From Gammaproteobacteria bacterium (GTDB lineage: Bacteria; Pseudomonadota; Gammaproteobacteria; Arenicellales; JAANXG01): a stretch of 23,461 nt of DNA. The position numbers and the translations under genes are program-made. The notes beneath the pieces are model-generated. The model saw only the letters and a program-made list of their open reading frames with translations. It ran no database searches and was not told where the DNA came from. The DNA is taken from the NCBI GenBank assembly GCA_018263405.1, contig JAANXG010000149.1, positions 1 to 23,461 on the forward strand, written 5' to 3'. Shown one piece after another: positions 7,746 to 15,759 of the stretch. Each line of letters opens with the position of its first letter. The stretch's first letter is position 1.

Positions 7746-8426
7746 ATGACACCGTACGTCGTTTTGGAGGATCTGGACAAGCATTACGCGGAGGGCACGA
7801 CACACCGGCAAGTAGTACTGTCGGGGGTGAGCGCGCAAATCGATCGTGGTTCCCTGGTGGCTATCCGGGGACGAAGCGGCTCCGGTAAGTCCACTTTGTT
7901 GAACCTCATCGCGGGGTTGGATATTCCGGACCGGGGGAGCATCCGCGTCGGCGGCGAAAATCTTCACGCCATGACTGACCGTGCGAGGACCCTGTTCAGG
8001 CGACGCCACTGCGGCTTCGTATTCCAGTTTTTTAATCTAATACCCGTTTTGACCGTGCGTGAAAACGTCATGATCGGCCTCGAACTCAACGCGTTCGATG
8101 ACGATACGGCGTCTCGGAAAACCCGAGAGTTGCTGGCAACCGTGCATCTGGCGGACCGGGCCGACAGTTTTCCGGACCAATTAAGCGGCGGGGAGCAACA
8201 GCGCGTAGCGCTGATACGCGCACTGGCGCACGAGCCCCGATTGTTACTGGCGGATGAACCCACCGGTAATCTGGACGCCACCACTGAGCTGGAAATTCTG
8301 GACCTAATCCGGCGGCTACCGGGCGAAAGAAACACCACGGTGATCATCGCAACCCACAGCGAACTCGTCGCGGGGCACGCAGACCGCGTGCTGTTACTCG
8401 GATCCGGGAAATTGACCGGTTCATGA
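7746..8426 (+). CDS. ABC transporter ATP-binding protein (LolD/MacB type)
   Basis: A 226-residue ATPase paralogous to the YbbA gene 3.3 kb away. Motifs: Walker A GRSGSGKST, Q-loop CGFVFQFFNLIPVLTVRENV, signature LSGGEQQRVALIRAL, Walker B LLLADEPTGNLD and switch His in IATHS. The start is set at ATG 7746 (MTPYVVLEDLDKHYAEG), because family members begin just before the first beta strand; the longer open frame back to 7596 overlaps the oxidoreductase. The stop overlaps the permease start as ATGA. It energises the adjacent FtsX-type permease and, by synteny, an AttH-type export or lipid-trafficking complex (inference). Confidence 0.92.
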   Translation: MTPYVVLEDLDKHYAEGTTHRQVVLSGVSAQIDRGSLVAIRGRSGSGKSTLLNLIAGLDIPDRGSIRVGGENLHAMTDRARTLFRRRHCGFVFQFFNLIPVLTVRENVMIGLELNAFDDDTASRKTRELLATVHLADRADSFPDQLSGGEQQRVALIRALAHEPRLLLADEPTGNLDATTELEILDLIRRLPGERNTTVIIATHSELVAGHADRVLLLGSGKLTGS

Positions 8427-10936
8427 GCTTGTTTTTCCGGGCAACTCGCCGCCACCTGTCCCGACAACCACTGTTAACGATGCTGTCGGTGACGGGGACC
8501 GCACTGGGCGTGGCGGTCGTGTTGGCCGTGGATCTGGTCAATCACAGCGCCCTGCGGGCGTTTCAATTGGCGGAACGGGCGGTATCGGGCGATGCGACCC
8601 ACACGATCGTCCCGGCTTCCTCGAACATCCCGGACACCTTCTACCGTGACCTGCGCGTCGAATACGGTTTCCAGGAAAGCGCGCCGAGAGTAACCGGCAC
8701 CGTGCGTACACCAAACGGACGGACATTGCAGGTGCTCGGCATCGACCCGCTGGCGGGATTATCCAACTCGCCGCTCGGCCGCCGGTCGCCCGAATCGCGG
8801 ATCGATCCCGGCGTGCTGATTGCGACCAAGAACGCTGTTGTATTGACAATCCCGACAGCCCGAAATCTGGGTGTATCGAGCGGAGACAATCTCGCGGTGA
8901 CCGGCGGCGGGCGGCAACATGCACTCAAAGTCATTGGCCTGCTGGGCGGCGGCGGTGCAGCGGTGGAAGGACTGCGTCATGTGCTGGTCGTGGACGTGTC
9001 CACTGCCCAGGTTTTGCTGGATAAGATCGGCGGGCTGAGCCGCATCGATCTCAGACTGGATCGGCGAGAACGACGCCGGCTCGAATCCCTTCTGCCCGCG
9101 TCGCTGGAACTACGGGCGAGTGGATCGCGCAGCCATGCCATGGAACAAATGACCCGGGCATTCCGAATGAATCTGTCCGCTCTGAGTCTGCTGGCGCTCC
9201 TGATCGGGGCGTTCCTGATCTACAACACGCAGACGCTGTTCGTGTTGAACCGCCGGGAAACTCTTGCCGTCTGGCGAACGCTGGGCATCACGCGGCCCCA
9301 AATCGTGGCGATGGTGATTGCCGAAGCCGTATGGCTGGCTCTGGCGGGCGGCCTGCTTGGCTGCCTGGCGGGCATGGGGTTGAGTCGCGTACTGCTGGAC
9401 CTGGTCACCCGCACCATCGACGATCTTTATTTCTCGCTTCAAGTGACCAACATTGCGCTCGATCCGGTGAGCATCGCCAAAGCTTATGGGCTTGGTCTGG
9501 CAGCCGCAATGTCGGCCGCCGCCCTGCCCGCCCTGGAAGCATCCCGGATACAGTCGCGACTCGCCCTCTCCCGCTCGCACGTGGAGTCATCGGCACGACG
9601 AATCCGGCGGGTGGGCGTTGCCGTGGCAGTCCCGATGTGGCTACTGGCAGCCACCATTTTGTCGGTTTCTCAGCGTAGCGTCGCGGCCGGGTTTTCCGCT
9701 TTGTTTTTTATCGTGGCCGGATTTGCGTTTCTGGTGCCCGGCGGGCTGCGCGTCATCACCCGATGTGCGATACCGGTTCTCGAAAGATGTTTTGGCTGGA
9801 TGGGACTGTGGTCGGCGCGCAATATCCTGGCATCCATGAGCCGCACTCAGATCGCCGTTACGGCTTTGACGATCGCCCTCGCCGCGACAATCGGTGTGTC
9901 GGTCATGATCCAGAGTTTCCGGCTAACCGTAGTGCATTGGCTGGACAATTATCTGCGCGCCGATATTTATATCTCCCGGGTCGAGGATAACGGGGCAAGC
10001 ATGCCACCGGGCTTACTGCGGCGCCTTCGGCGACAACCCGGAGTGGACGCCATGCATACCGGACGCTGGCGCCGCCTGCCTACCGAGGGGGAACCCACGC
10101 GCTTGTTCGTGTTGAATGTAAATGCCCGCGGGTTTGAAAACTTCCAGCTCGTCAATCGAACAAACCGGAATGCCTGGCGGGCGTTTTCCACCGACGATGC
10201 TGTCATGGTGTCCGAGTCCTACGCCTACCACCACCGACTGGAACCGGGCGACCCACTTGGCTTGCCTACCGCGCAAGGCGATCATCGCTTCACGGTCATC
10301 GATGTGTTCCATGACTATAGATCCGACCGCGGAAGGGTGGTCATGCACCGGGATATTTATGCGCGCTACTGGAACGACCCGGTGATCGAATCCATCGCGG
10401 TTTACCTTGCGCCCGGAACAGATGGCGAAAGGTTTCTTGCCGATATCGAAGGGGAGATGCTGCGCGGCTCCGGCCTCGTTGCCCGGTCCAATCGGAAGAT
10501 CAAAAACGCTTCGCTGGAAATTTTCGACCGGACGTTTGCCGTCACCGAGGTGTTGCGGCTGCTCACCCTTATCGTCGCGTGTATCGGCATTCTCAGCGCT
10601 TTGGTGGCGATCCAGCTGGATAGATCCAAGGAATTTGCCGTGCTTCGCGCCAGTGGCCTGACCCGGGGCGAACTGGCCCGGGTCATGATGATTGAAGGCG
10701 GTGTAATGGGAACCGCGAGCGCGATTTTGTCGATTCCCCTCGGCATCGCTTTGGCGGCAGTACTGGTTTTCGTTATCAACAAACGCTCTTTCGGTTGGTC
10801 AATGCAATTGTCGTTGCCCTGGGAGCCGATTTTTACCGCCTTGATACTGGGGCTGGTAGCCGGCGCTGTCGCGGCGATCTACCCGGCATGGCGCATGAAT
10901 CGCCAATTGCCGATCGCGAATCTGCGCCATGAATAG
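8423..10936 (+). CDS. ABC transporter permease, 10-TM FtsX family
   Basis: An 837-residue inner-membrane protein of duplicated FtsX layout: TM1 near residues 18-38 (LTMLSVTGTALGVAVVLAVDLV), periplasmic domain to about 240, a three-helix FtsX core (LSLLALLIGAFLIYNTQTLFVLNRRETLAVWRTLG, then MVIAEAVWLALAGGLLG), middle helices around 400-500, a second periplasmic domain (about 515-700), and a C-terminal core ending YPAWRMNRQLPIANLRHE. The coupling segments ETLAVWRTLGI and EFAVLRASGL sit where FtsX proteins contact the ATPase. The start overlaps the ATPase stop by four bases and the stop overlaps the lipocalin-like gene by eight, so the three proteins are made together. It probably works as a mechanotransmission or extraction system at the outer face of the inner membrane rather than as a channel. 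Confidence 0.92.
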   Translation: MSLFFRATRRHLSRQPLLTMLSVTGTALGVAVVLAVDLVNHSALRAFQLAERAVSGDATHTIVPASSNIPDTFYRDLRVEYGFQESAPRVTGTVRTPNGRTLQVLGIDPLAGLSNSPLGRRSPESRIDPGVLIATKNAVVLTIPTARNLGVSSGDNLAVTGGGRQHALKVIGLLGGGGAAVEGLRHVLVVDVSTAQVLLDKIGGLSRIDLRLDRRERRRLESLLPASLELRASGSRSHAMEQMTRAFRMNLSALSLLALLIGAFLIYNTQTLFVLNRRETLAVWRTLGITRPQIVAMVIAEAVWLALAGGLLGCLAGMGLSRVLLDLVTRTIDDLYFSLQVTNIALDPVSIAKAYGLGLAAAMSAAALPALEASRIQSRLALSRSHVESSARRIRRVGVAVAVPMWLLAATILSVSQRSVAAGFSALFFIVAGFAFLVPGGLRVITRCAIPVLERCFGWMGLWSARNILASMSRTQIAVTALTIALAATIGVSVMIQSFRLTVVHWLDNYLRADIYISRVEDNGASMPPGLLRRLRRQPGVDAMHTGRWRRLPTEGEPTRLFVLNVNARGFENFQLVNRTNRNAWRAFSTDDAVMVSESYAYHHRLEPGDPLGLPTAQGDHRFTVIDVFHDYRSDRGRVVMHRDIYARYWNDPVIESIAVYLAPGTDGERFLADIEGEMLRGSGLVARSNRKIKNASLEIFDRTFAVTEVLRLLTLIVACIGILSALVAIQLDRSKEFAVLRASGLTRGELARVMMIEGGVMGTASAILSIPLGIALAAVLVFVINKRSFGWSMQLSLPWEPIFTALILGLVAGAVAAIYPAWRMNRQLPIANLRHE

Positions 10937-12080
10937 AGATTACCGCGTGTCGCGGTCGTGCCTGCTATTGCTGGCCTGCACGGCGGGCGCCTGCTCGCCG
11001 GCCGAAGACACCGCCCCGCTGTTGTCCGTGGATGAGCGGCTCAGTGGCGGAACAGCGGGTTATCCCAAGGTCACCGAAGTGCGACCACTTCAATACCCCG
11101 ACGACCACGGTCCGCACCAGAAATACAAACACGAATGGTGGTACGTTACCGGACAGGTGAAGACTCGCACTCAGCGCCGCTTCGGATTTCAGTTAACGAT
11201 TTTCCGGGAGGCGATTTCAAACAGGCCGGCTAACAGCTCCTCGCGGTGGGCCGCCAACCAACTCTATTTGGCCCACGCGTCCGTCACGGATATCGAGACC
11301 GGGCAATACCTGAGCGGCGAACGTTTCGCCCGCGGCGCCCTCGGGCTGGCCGGGGCATCGGCACAGCCGTTCCGGGTATGGCTGGAGGATTGGCGGCTGG
11401 AAGGTCGCGTGGACGGTGACGGCAGCCTGGAGGGGCACACCGTGGCGGCAACCGGGCGATTCGGATTCGAACTGGCAATCCGGAACGCCCGCCCCCCCGT
11501 AGCCCACGGAGATCGGGGCATGAGCACAAAGGGGCCGGCGGGCAATGCCTCATACTACTACTCTTACACGCGACTAGACGCACGCGGCACGGTCCGTGTC
11601 GACGGCGAGCCGTTCGATGTGACGGGTAGCGCATGGTTCGACCATGAATGGTCGAGTTCTACGCTCACCGCCGGCCAGTCCGGCTGGGACTGGTTTTCGC
11701 TCCAGTTGTCCAGTGGCGCCGACCTGATGGTATTCCGCCTGCGGAACGAATCGAATCCCACCCGGGATTTTTACAGCGGGACGTTTGTGGATGCTTTCGG
11801 CAACACGACGAATTTGGCGTCCGAACAGATTTCGATGGAACCACTGGATCACTGGACCAGCAACCGGACCGGTGTGCGCTACCCGAGGCGGTGGCGTGTA
11901 TCCGTACCTCGTCTGAATCTCATGCTGGTGACCGAACCGCGGCTCAACGATCAGGAGTTCGTACACAGCTTCCGTTATTGGGAAGGCGCGGTCCGAGTGG
12001 CCGGTCGACACGACGGTGTACGCGTCGGCGGGCAAGGCTATGTCGAGTTGACCGGATACTCCTTAAACGCCCGCCGGTAA
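10929..12080 (+). CDS. AttH/CrtC-type lipocalin-like protein, probable lipoprotein
   Basis: A 383-residue exported protein with a short basic N-terminus, a hydrophobic run (SCLLLLACTAGAC) and a Cys at 22 in a plausible though not perfect lipobox, so it is likely lipid-anchored. Conserved family blocks: HEWWYVTGQ (about 68-76), SAWFDHEWSSS (about 234-244) and GWDWFSLQL (252-260). These are typical of the double-calycin AttH / carotenoid 1,2-hydratase-like (CrtC, DUF2006) family. The first solved member of that family, from Nitrosomonas, was proposed to act in lipid metabolism (recalled). It overlaps the permease gene by eight bases, as attH-type genes often accompany ABC transporters. A role as ligand-binding partner of the exporter is inference. 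No carotenoid genes are nearby, which argues against true CrtC hydratase activity. Confidence 0.85.
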   Translation: MNRDYRVSRSCLLLLACTAGACSPAEDTAPLLSVDERLSGGTAGYPKVTEVRPLQYPDDHGPHQKYKHEWWYVTGQVKTRTQRRFGFQLTIFREAISNRPANSSSRWAANQLYLAHASVTDIETGQYLSGERFARGALGLAGASAQPFRVWLEDWRLEGRVDGDGSLEGHTVAATGRFGFELAIRNARPPVAHGDRGMSTKGPAGNASYYYSYTRLDARGTVRVDGEPFDVTGSAWFDHEWSSSTLTAGQSGWDWFSLQLSSGADLMVFRLRNESNPTRDFYSGTFVDAFGNTTNLASEQISMEPLDHWTSNRTGVRYPRRWRVSVPRLNLMLVTEPRLNDQEFVHSFRYWEGAVRVAGRHDGVRVGGQGYVELTGYSLNARR

Positions 12081-12120
12081 CGATCACCTCTCATGCTCGA
12101 CCGTCAAACAGGCTGCGGCC

Positions 12121-12138
12121 ATCCACGTCCGGGTGGAT
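12121..12138. other. Small hairpin between convergent genes
   Basis: ATCCAC (12121-12126) pairs with GTGGAT (12133-12138) around a 6-nt loop in the 97-bp gap between the lipocalin-like gene and pckA. No T-run follows on either strand, so it is at most a weak or Rho-assisted termination site. Confidence 0.3.
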
Positions 12139-12177
12139 AGAGTCGCGGTTCCGGTCAATAGAGATCGGATTACCCAA

Positions 12178-13785
12178 TCAAGCCGCAATGGGGCCGGCGG
12201 ATTTGATCTCATCCGGCACCTCGTCGGCGTACTTTTCAAAGTTCTCCGCAAACTTGCCCGCTAGCATGCGCGCCCGTTTGTCGTAGGCGTCCTTGTCCGC
12301 CCACGTATTCTTCGGATCCAGCACCTCATCCGGAACTCCCGGACAGCGCGTCGGAACCTCCACACCGAAAATCGGGTGCGTCGTGGTGGATACGTCCTTG
12401 AGCCGGCCGTCGAGGGCGGCGTTGACGATGGCCCGGGTGTGGTGAATGGACATGCGTTTGCCGACACCGTAGGGACCGCCCGACCAGCCGGTGTTGATCC
12501 ACCACACATACGTGTTGTGCCGGGCGATCTTTTCCCTGAGCAGCTCCGCGTAGCGAAACGGATGCAGGGGCAGAAACGGGCCGCCGTAACAGGGACTGAA
12601 ACTGGGCGTCGGTTCGTTTACGCCTTTTTCGGTGTCCGCCACCTTGGCCGTATAACCATTGATGAAGTGATACATCGCCTGGGCCGGCGACAGCTTGGCC
12701 ACCGGAGGCAACACGCCGAACGCATCGCAGGACAGAAACACGATGTTGCTGGGATGGCCGCCGCGCCCCGATTCGCTGGCGTTGGGGATCTGGGAGATGG
12801 GGTAGGACCCCCGGGTGTTCTCGGTCAGTTTATTATTGGACAAGTCGATCAAGCAGGTCGCCCCGTCCATGACCACATTTTCCAGGATCGTCCCGAAGCG
12901 TCGCGTCGTCGCGTAGATTTCCGGCTCCTGCTCTGCCGACAGGTTGATGACCTTGGCGTAGCAGCCCCCTTCGAAATTGAACACGCCGTTGTCGCTCCAA
13001 CCATGCTCGTCGTCGCCGATCAACACGCGCGAGGCGTCCGCCGACAGCGTCGTCTTGCCGGTGCCGGACAAACCGAAGAAGATCGTGGTTTCGCCCTCGG
13101 AGCCAATATTCGCCGAGCTGTGCATGGGAAGCACGCCTTTTCGGGGCAGTAAATAATTCATCACGCTGAATATCGATTTCTTGGTTTCCCCGGCGTAACT
13201 CGTGCCACCGATCAGCACCAGTTGCTTGGTGAAGTTCACAACGATGAACGTGCCCGAATTGGTCCCGTGTTCGGCCGGGTCGGCTTCGAAACCAGGCGCG
13301 TTGATCACGGTGAATTCCGGAACATGGCGCACCAGCTCATCGTCACCGGCTTCGAGGAACATATTGGCGGCAAAAATATTGTGCCACGCGAACTCGTTGA
13401 CCACGCGGATAGGCAGACGGTAATCGAGGTCGGCGCCGGCGAAACAATCGCGCACATAGACGGTCCGGTTTTCCAGGTACTCGCAAAGATCCCGATGCAG
13501 GCGGTCGAACTGATCCGGCTTAAAGGGCACGTTGATGGGCCCCCACCATACCTTGTCCGCCGTCGAGGAATCCTTGACCACGAACTTATCGCGGGCCGAG
13601 CGGCCCGTGTGCTTGCCGGTATTCACAACCAGGGCTCCATGCTCCGACAGCCGGCCTTCCTCGCACCGGATGGCGTGTTCGGTCAGCGCGCCCGTGGCCA
13701 AATTCCAATAAACGGATTTCAGGTTGCGCAGTCCGTGATGTTCGAGGCCGTGTTCACTGCGCGGGCGGCCACCCATGTTGTTCAT
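12178..13785 (-). CDS. pckA: Phosphoenolpyruvate carboxykinase (ATP)
   Basis: A 535-residue cytosolic enzyme converting oxaloacetate and ATP to phosphoenolpyruvate, CO2 and ADP, the committing step of gluconeogenesis. The start at ATG 13785 (MNNMGGRPRSEHGLEHHGL) is fixed by AGAGG 7 nt upstream; the frame extends to 13821 without ribosome site. Motifs: NTGKHTGRSARDKFVV (substrate binding), the P-loop GLSGTGKTTLSAD (about residues 234-246), metal-binding LIGDDEHGWSDNGVFNFEGGCYAK, the adenine-site region ENTRGSYPI and the C-terminal PTRCPGVP. Length matches the ATP-dependent family (about 540 residues), not the GTP form. It is preceded on the same strand by a methyltransferase gene and a hairpin-bearing leader. 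Confidence 0.97.
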   Translation of the reverse strand: MNNMGGRPRSEHGLEHHGLRNLKSVYWNLATGALTEHAIRCEEGRLSEHGALVVNTGKHTGRSARDKFVVKDSSTADKVWWGPINVPFKPDQFDRLHRDLCEYLENRTVYVRDCFAGADLDYRLPIRVVNEFAWHNIFAANMFLEAGDDELVRHVPEFTVINAPGFEADPAEHGTNSGTFIVVNFTKQLVLIGGTSYAGETKKSIFSVMNYLLPRKGVLPMHSSANIGSEGETTIFFGLSGTGKTTLSADASRVLIGDDEHGWSDNGVFNFEGGCYAKVINLSAEQEPEIYATTRRFGTILENVVMDGATCLIDLSNNKLTENTRGSYPISQIPNASESGRGGHPSNIVFLSCDAFGVLPPVAKLSPAQAMYHFINGYTAKVADTEKGVNEPTPSFSPCYGGPFLPLHPFRYAELLREKIARHNTYVWWINTGWSGGPYGVGKRMSIHHTRAIVNAALDGRLKDVSTTTHPIFGVEVPTRCPGVPDEVLDPKNTWADKDAYDKRARMLAGKFAENFEKYADEVPDEIKSAGPIAA

Positions 13786-13792
13786 GAGAATA

Positions 13793-13797
13793 CCTCT
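13793..13797 (-). promoter_or_regulatory. Ribosome binding site of pckA
   Basis: AGAGG on the minus strand, 7 nt before ATG 13785. It decides the start in favour of 13785 over the longer frame to 13821. Confidence 0.75.
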
Positions 13798-13822
13798 GCA
13801 ATCGATTGAACTTATTTGCACG

Positions 13823-13852
13823 GGCCCCGGAACAGCGCCTGTTTCCAGGGCC
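13823..13852 (-). promoter_or_regulatory. Strong hairpin in the leader of pckA
   Basis: On the minus strand 13852-13823 folds into a stem of 13 pairs (one G-U, one bulged A) closed by a 3-nt GCG loop. It starts with GGCCCTGGAAACAG and ends with CTGTTCCGGGGCC. It lies 38 bp upstream of the pckA ATG and about 46 bp after the methyltransferase stop. It is followed by CGTGCAAATAAG, not a T-run. It could be a methyltransferase terminator of non-classical type or a leader structure affecting pckA. Confidence 0.55.
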
Positions 13853-13898
13853 GAGGGAGGGTGCGTTTGCTTTCAATCAGTGTAACGCAATCGCGCGG

Positions 13899-14741
13899 CT
13901 ATTTCAGGGCGACAAGATAGGCCACGTAGGCGGCGCAGTGCTCGCCCTTGGATTCCTTGGTAAAAACACCGTTGCCACTCTCCCCATCCTCGTCGGTGCC
14001 CTCCCAATAGCAGTCCACCTGGTCGAACCCAGCATCTTCGAGTACATCTTTAAGCTCAACGAGTCCCCACAATCGCCACTTGTATTTGAACGCACGGTTC
14101 ATTTCCGTGCCGTCCGGAAAACGAAAATGAATAAACAGGCGCGCCTCCCCCGTGACCGGCCAGTGCCGGTCCTGATCCCAAACGTAGGTAAACCCTTCGT
14201 CTTCGAGTTCCGTTTCCTCTTCCATGACATCGATGGACTCCGGCCCCCCGTGCAGATCGATGACGAACACGCCCCCGTCGGCAAGATCCTCGCGGACCCC
14301 GTTGAAGTAATTCAGCATTTCCGAGCGGGTCTTCAAGACCCAATAGGAAAAATTCTGTGCGCAGCGTACATCCGGCGCCGTATTGCTGGGTTCCCGGGCG
14401 TCTTTCAGATGGATCGTGGCGCGCTTCGCCGCTTCGCCCAGTTCAGCGAAGTGCCTGGCCTGCCCCCATTCGATCGGCTCGGGGTCAATATCGAAGCCTT
14501 CCGCGGTATTGGCGGGGTCACGCTTGATCCAGGCGGCCGTTAACAGACCGGTTCCGCAAAAATCCTCGCGAAAATGCCGGGGTGTACGGCCCCGCTCGGA
14601 TTTGCACACATCGATCAAGAAGTCGATGTCTTCTTCCGGGGACTGCACCGCGAGTTGATACAGTTCATACTTATCCGCCGTGGCCGCCGTAAATCGATGC
14701 TTGGGGAGTTTTTTCCGCTTGTTCTTGTCTTTGCGTTTCAC
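13899..14741 (-). CDS. Class I SAM-dependent methyltransferase
   Basis: A 280-residue putative methyltransferase. The glycine-rich SAM motif I is REDFCGTGLLTAAW (about residues 58-71), followed by a second strand GFDIDPEPIEWGQ with the acidic ribose-binding residue. The segment GGVFVIDLHGGPESID is the typical strand 4-5 region. The N-terminus is strongly basic (MKRKDKNKRKKLPKHR), which suggests binding to nucleic acid or an acidic partner, or just a flexible tail. The start is a GTG at 14741; an in-frame TAG lies close upstream. The substrate cannot be inferred. It diverges from the Nudix gene and lies upstream of pckA on the same strand. Confidence 0.8.
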   Translation of the reverse strand: MKRKDKNKRKKLPKHRFTAATADKYELYQLAVQSPEEDIDFLIDVCKSERGRTPRHFREDFCGTGLLTAAWIKRDPANTAEGFDIDPEPIEWGQARHFAELGEAAKRATIHLKDAREPSNTAPDVRCAQNFSYWVLKTRSEMLNYFNGVREDLADGGVFVIDLHGGPESIDVMEEETELEDEGFTYVWDQDRHWPVTGEARLFIHFRFPDGTEMNRAFKYKWRLWGLVELKDVLEDAGFDQVDCYWEGTDEDGESGNGVFTKESKGEHCAAYVAYLVALK

Positions 14742-14864
14742 AGTGATCTACTTTTATCTTGGATGCGACTACCGGTAAACTTCCGGGGGACGCAATTTCA
14801 AAAGCCGCGCAGCATAACGCCATATGTCCCCACCGACAAGACTGATGATGATCCTCTCGCGCTC

Positions 14865-15404
14865 GTGAACTACTGCTCGAATTGCGGTGAACCGGTTGTG
14901 GTACGCGTACCCGAAGGGGATACGCTACCGCGATATGTATGCGGTCACTGCAATGCTATACACTACCAAAACCCCAAGATTGTCGCCGGATGTATTCCCG
15001 CGTGGGGCGATACTGTTTTATTGTGCGAGCGGGCCATCGAACCGCAGCTGGGCAAATGGACGCTGCCGGCCGGTTTTATGGAAAACGGCGAAACCGTACA
15101 AGAAGCGGCGGCCCGGGAAACTATGGAGGAGGCCCTGGCCCGCGTAAACACCCTTCGGCTGTTCGGCATGTTCAATATTCCGCACGTCAATCAGGTCTAT
15201 GTAATGTTTCGTGCTCAAATGCCGGAGCGCGAGTTCGCGCCGGGTGCGGAAAGTCTGAGCTGCGAATTGGTGACCGAAGAGGAGATCCCATGGCCTGAAC
15301 TCGCTTTTCCCGTGGTGGACAGAACGCTGCAATTGTATTTTGAAGACCGGCGCAATGACTTGTTTCAAATCCATACCGGGGACATCGCACCCCGTAAAAA
15401 GTAG
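14865..15404 (+). CDS. Nudix hydrolase with N-terminal zinc ribbon
   Basis: A 179-residue Nudix hydrolase. The N-terminus holds a zinc ribbon (NYCSNCGEPV ... RYVCGHCNAIHYQNP, two CxxC pairs), followed by the Nudix fold. The Nudix box is GFMENGETVQEAAARETMEEA: the catalytic REx2EE core is intact, while the usual glycine after EE is alanine. Substrates are probably nucleoside-diphosphate derivatives such as NAD(H), ADP-ribose or dinucleotide cofactors, as for zinc-ribbon NudC-like proteins; specificity is not predictable here. I chose GTG 14865 because remembered homologues begin at the (M)NYCSNCG position. ATG 14763 would add 34 residues without family similarity, and neither start has a clear ribosome site. 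Confidence 0.85.
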   Translation: MNYCSNCGEPVVVRVPEGDTLPRYVCGHCNAIHYQNPKIVAGCIPAWGDTVLLCERAIEPQLGKWTLPAGFMENGETVQEAAARETMEEALARVNTLRLFGMFNIPHVNQVYVMFRAQMPEREFAPGAESLSCELVTEEEIPWPELAFPVVDRTLQLYFEDRRNDLFQIHTGDIAPRKK

Positions 15405-15436
15405 TTCTTCAATTCAATACGAGGTAATCCGCAACC

Positions 15437-15700
15437 ATGAGCGAACAAGACCTTAAGGAGCTTATCGACAAGCTTCGAAAAGAGGTGGAAGCCTTGCCGA
15501 ACGACGACGTCGAGGCACGGGAAAGACTCAATGCCATTATCGGCGAGCTCGACAAAAAACGCAACGAACCCGGGACCGAGGACCACCAGGGATTAGTCGG
15601 CAACATACAGGATTCCATAAAGGAACTCGAAGTGCGCCACCCGGATACCACGACGCTGTTGAACAACGTTATGATGACGCTGGCGAATATGGGTATCTGA
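15437..15700 (+). CDS. DUF4404 family protein
   Basis: An 87-residue, highly charged, mostly helical protein (MSEQDLKELIDKLRKEVEAL...). The final block ELEVRHPDTTTLLNNVMMTLANMGI is typical of DUF4404, a small proteobacterial family of unknown function. Helical heptads suggest a coiled-coil dimer. GAGG lies 12 nt before the ATG. It follows the Nudix gene by 32 bp and is probably co-transcribed with it. There is no signal peptide or membrane segment. Confidence 0.8.
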   Translation: MSEQDLKELIDKLRKEVEALPNDDVEARERLNAIIGELDKKRNEPGTEDHQGLVGNIQDSIKELEVRHPDTTTLLNNVMMTLANMGI

Positions 15701-15703
15701 TGC

Positions 15704-15755
15704 CCGCCCTACATAATCGCCGGCATTGCACGGACTTTTTGCAAAGCCATTACCC
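15704..15755 (-). repeat. Dispersed repeat, copy A
   Basis: Read on the minus strand, this copy carries GGGTAA, eight bases, CAAAAAGTCCGTGCAAT (15741-15725), then a stretch matching CGGCGATnATGTnGGG. It fills the gap between the convergent DUF4404 and kinase genes. The 17-mer is identical to that of copy B (17048-17064), and the similarity extends over about 37 bases with roughly four mismatches. Confidence 0.65.
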
Positions 15756-15759
15756 CGGA

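Noticed and set aside
10929..12080. Calling the lipocalin-like gene crtC (carotenoid hydratase)
   Set aside because: No carotenoid genes are present, the protein has a signal/lipobox, and it is coupled to ABC genes, which fits AttH-type proteins better.
12376..13809. Plus-strand frames (258 and 195 codons) inside pckA
   Set aside because: Antisense to a strongly conserved enzyme; composition is that of a shadow frame.
15724..15742. Sigma54 (-24/-12) promoter in TTGCACGGACTTTTTGC
   Set aside because: The -24-like TTGCACG is followed by a TTGC two bases too far away, so the strict spacing fails; the repeat explanation fits better.
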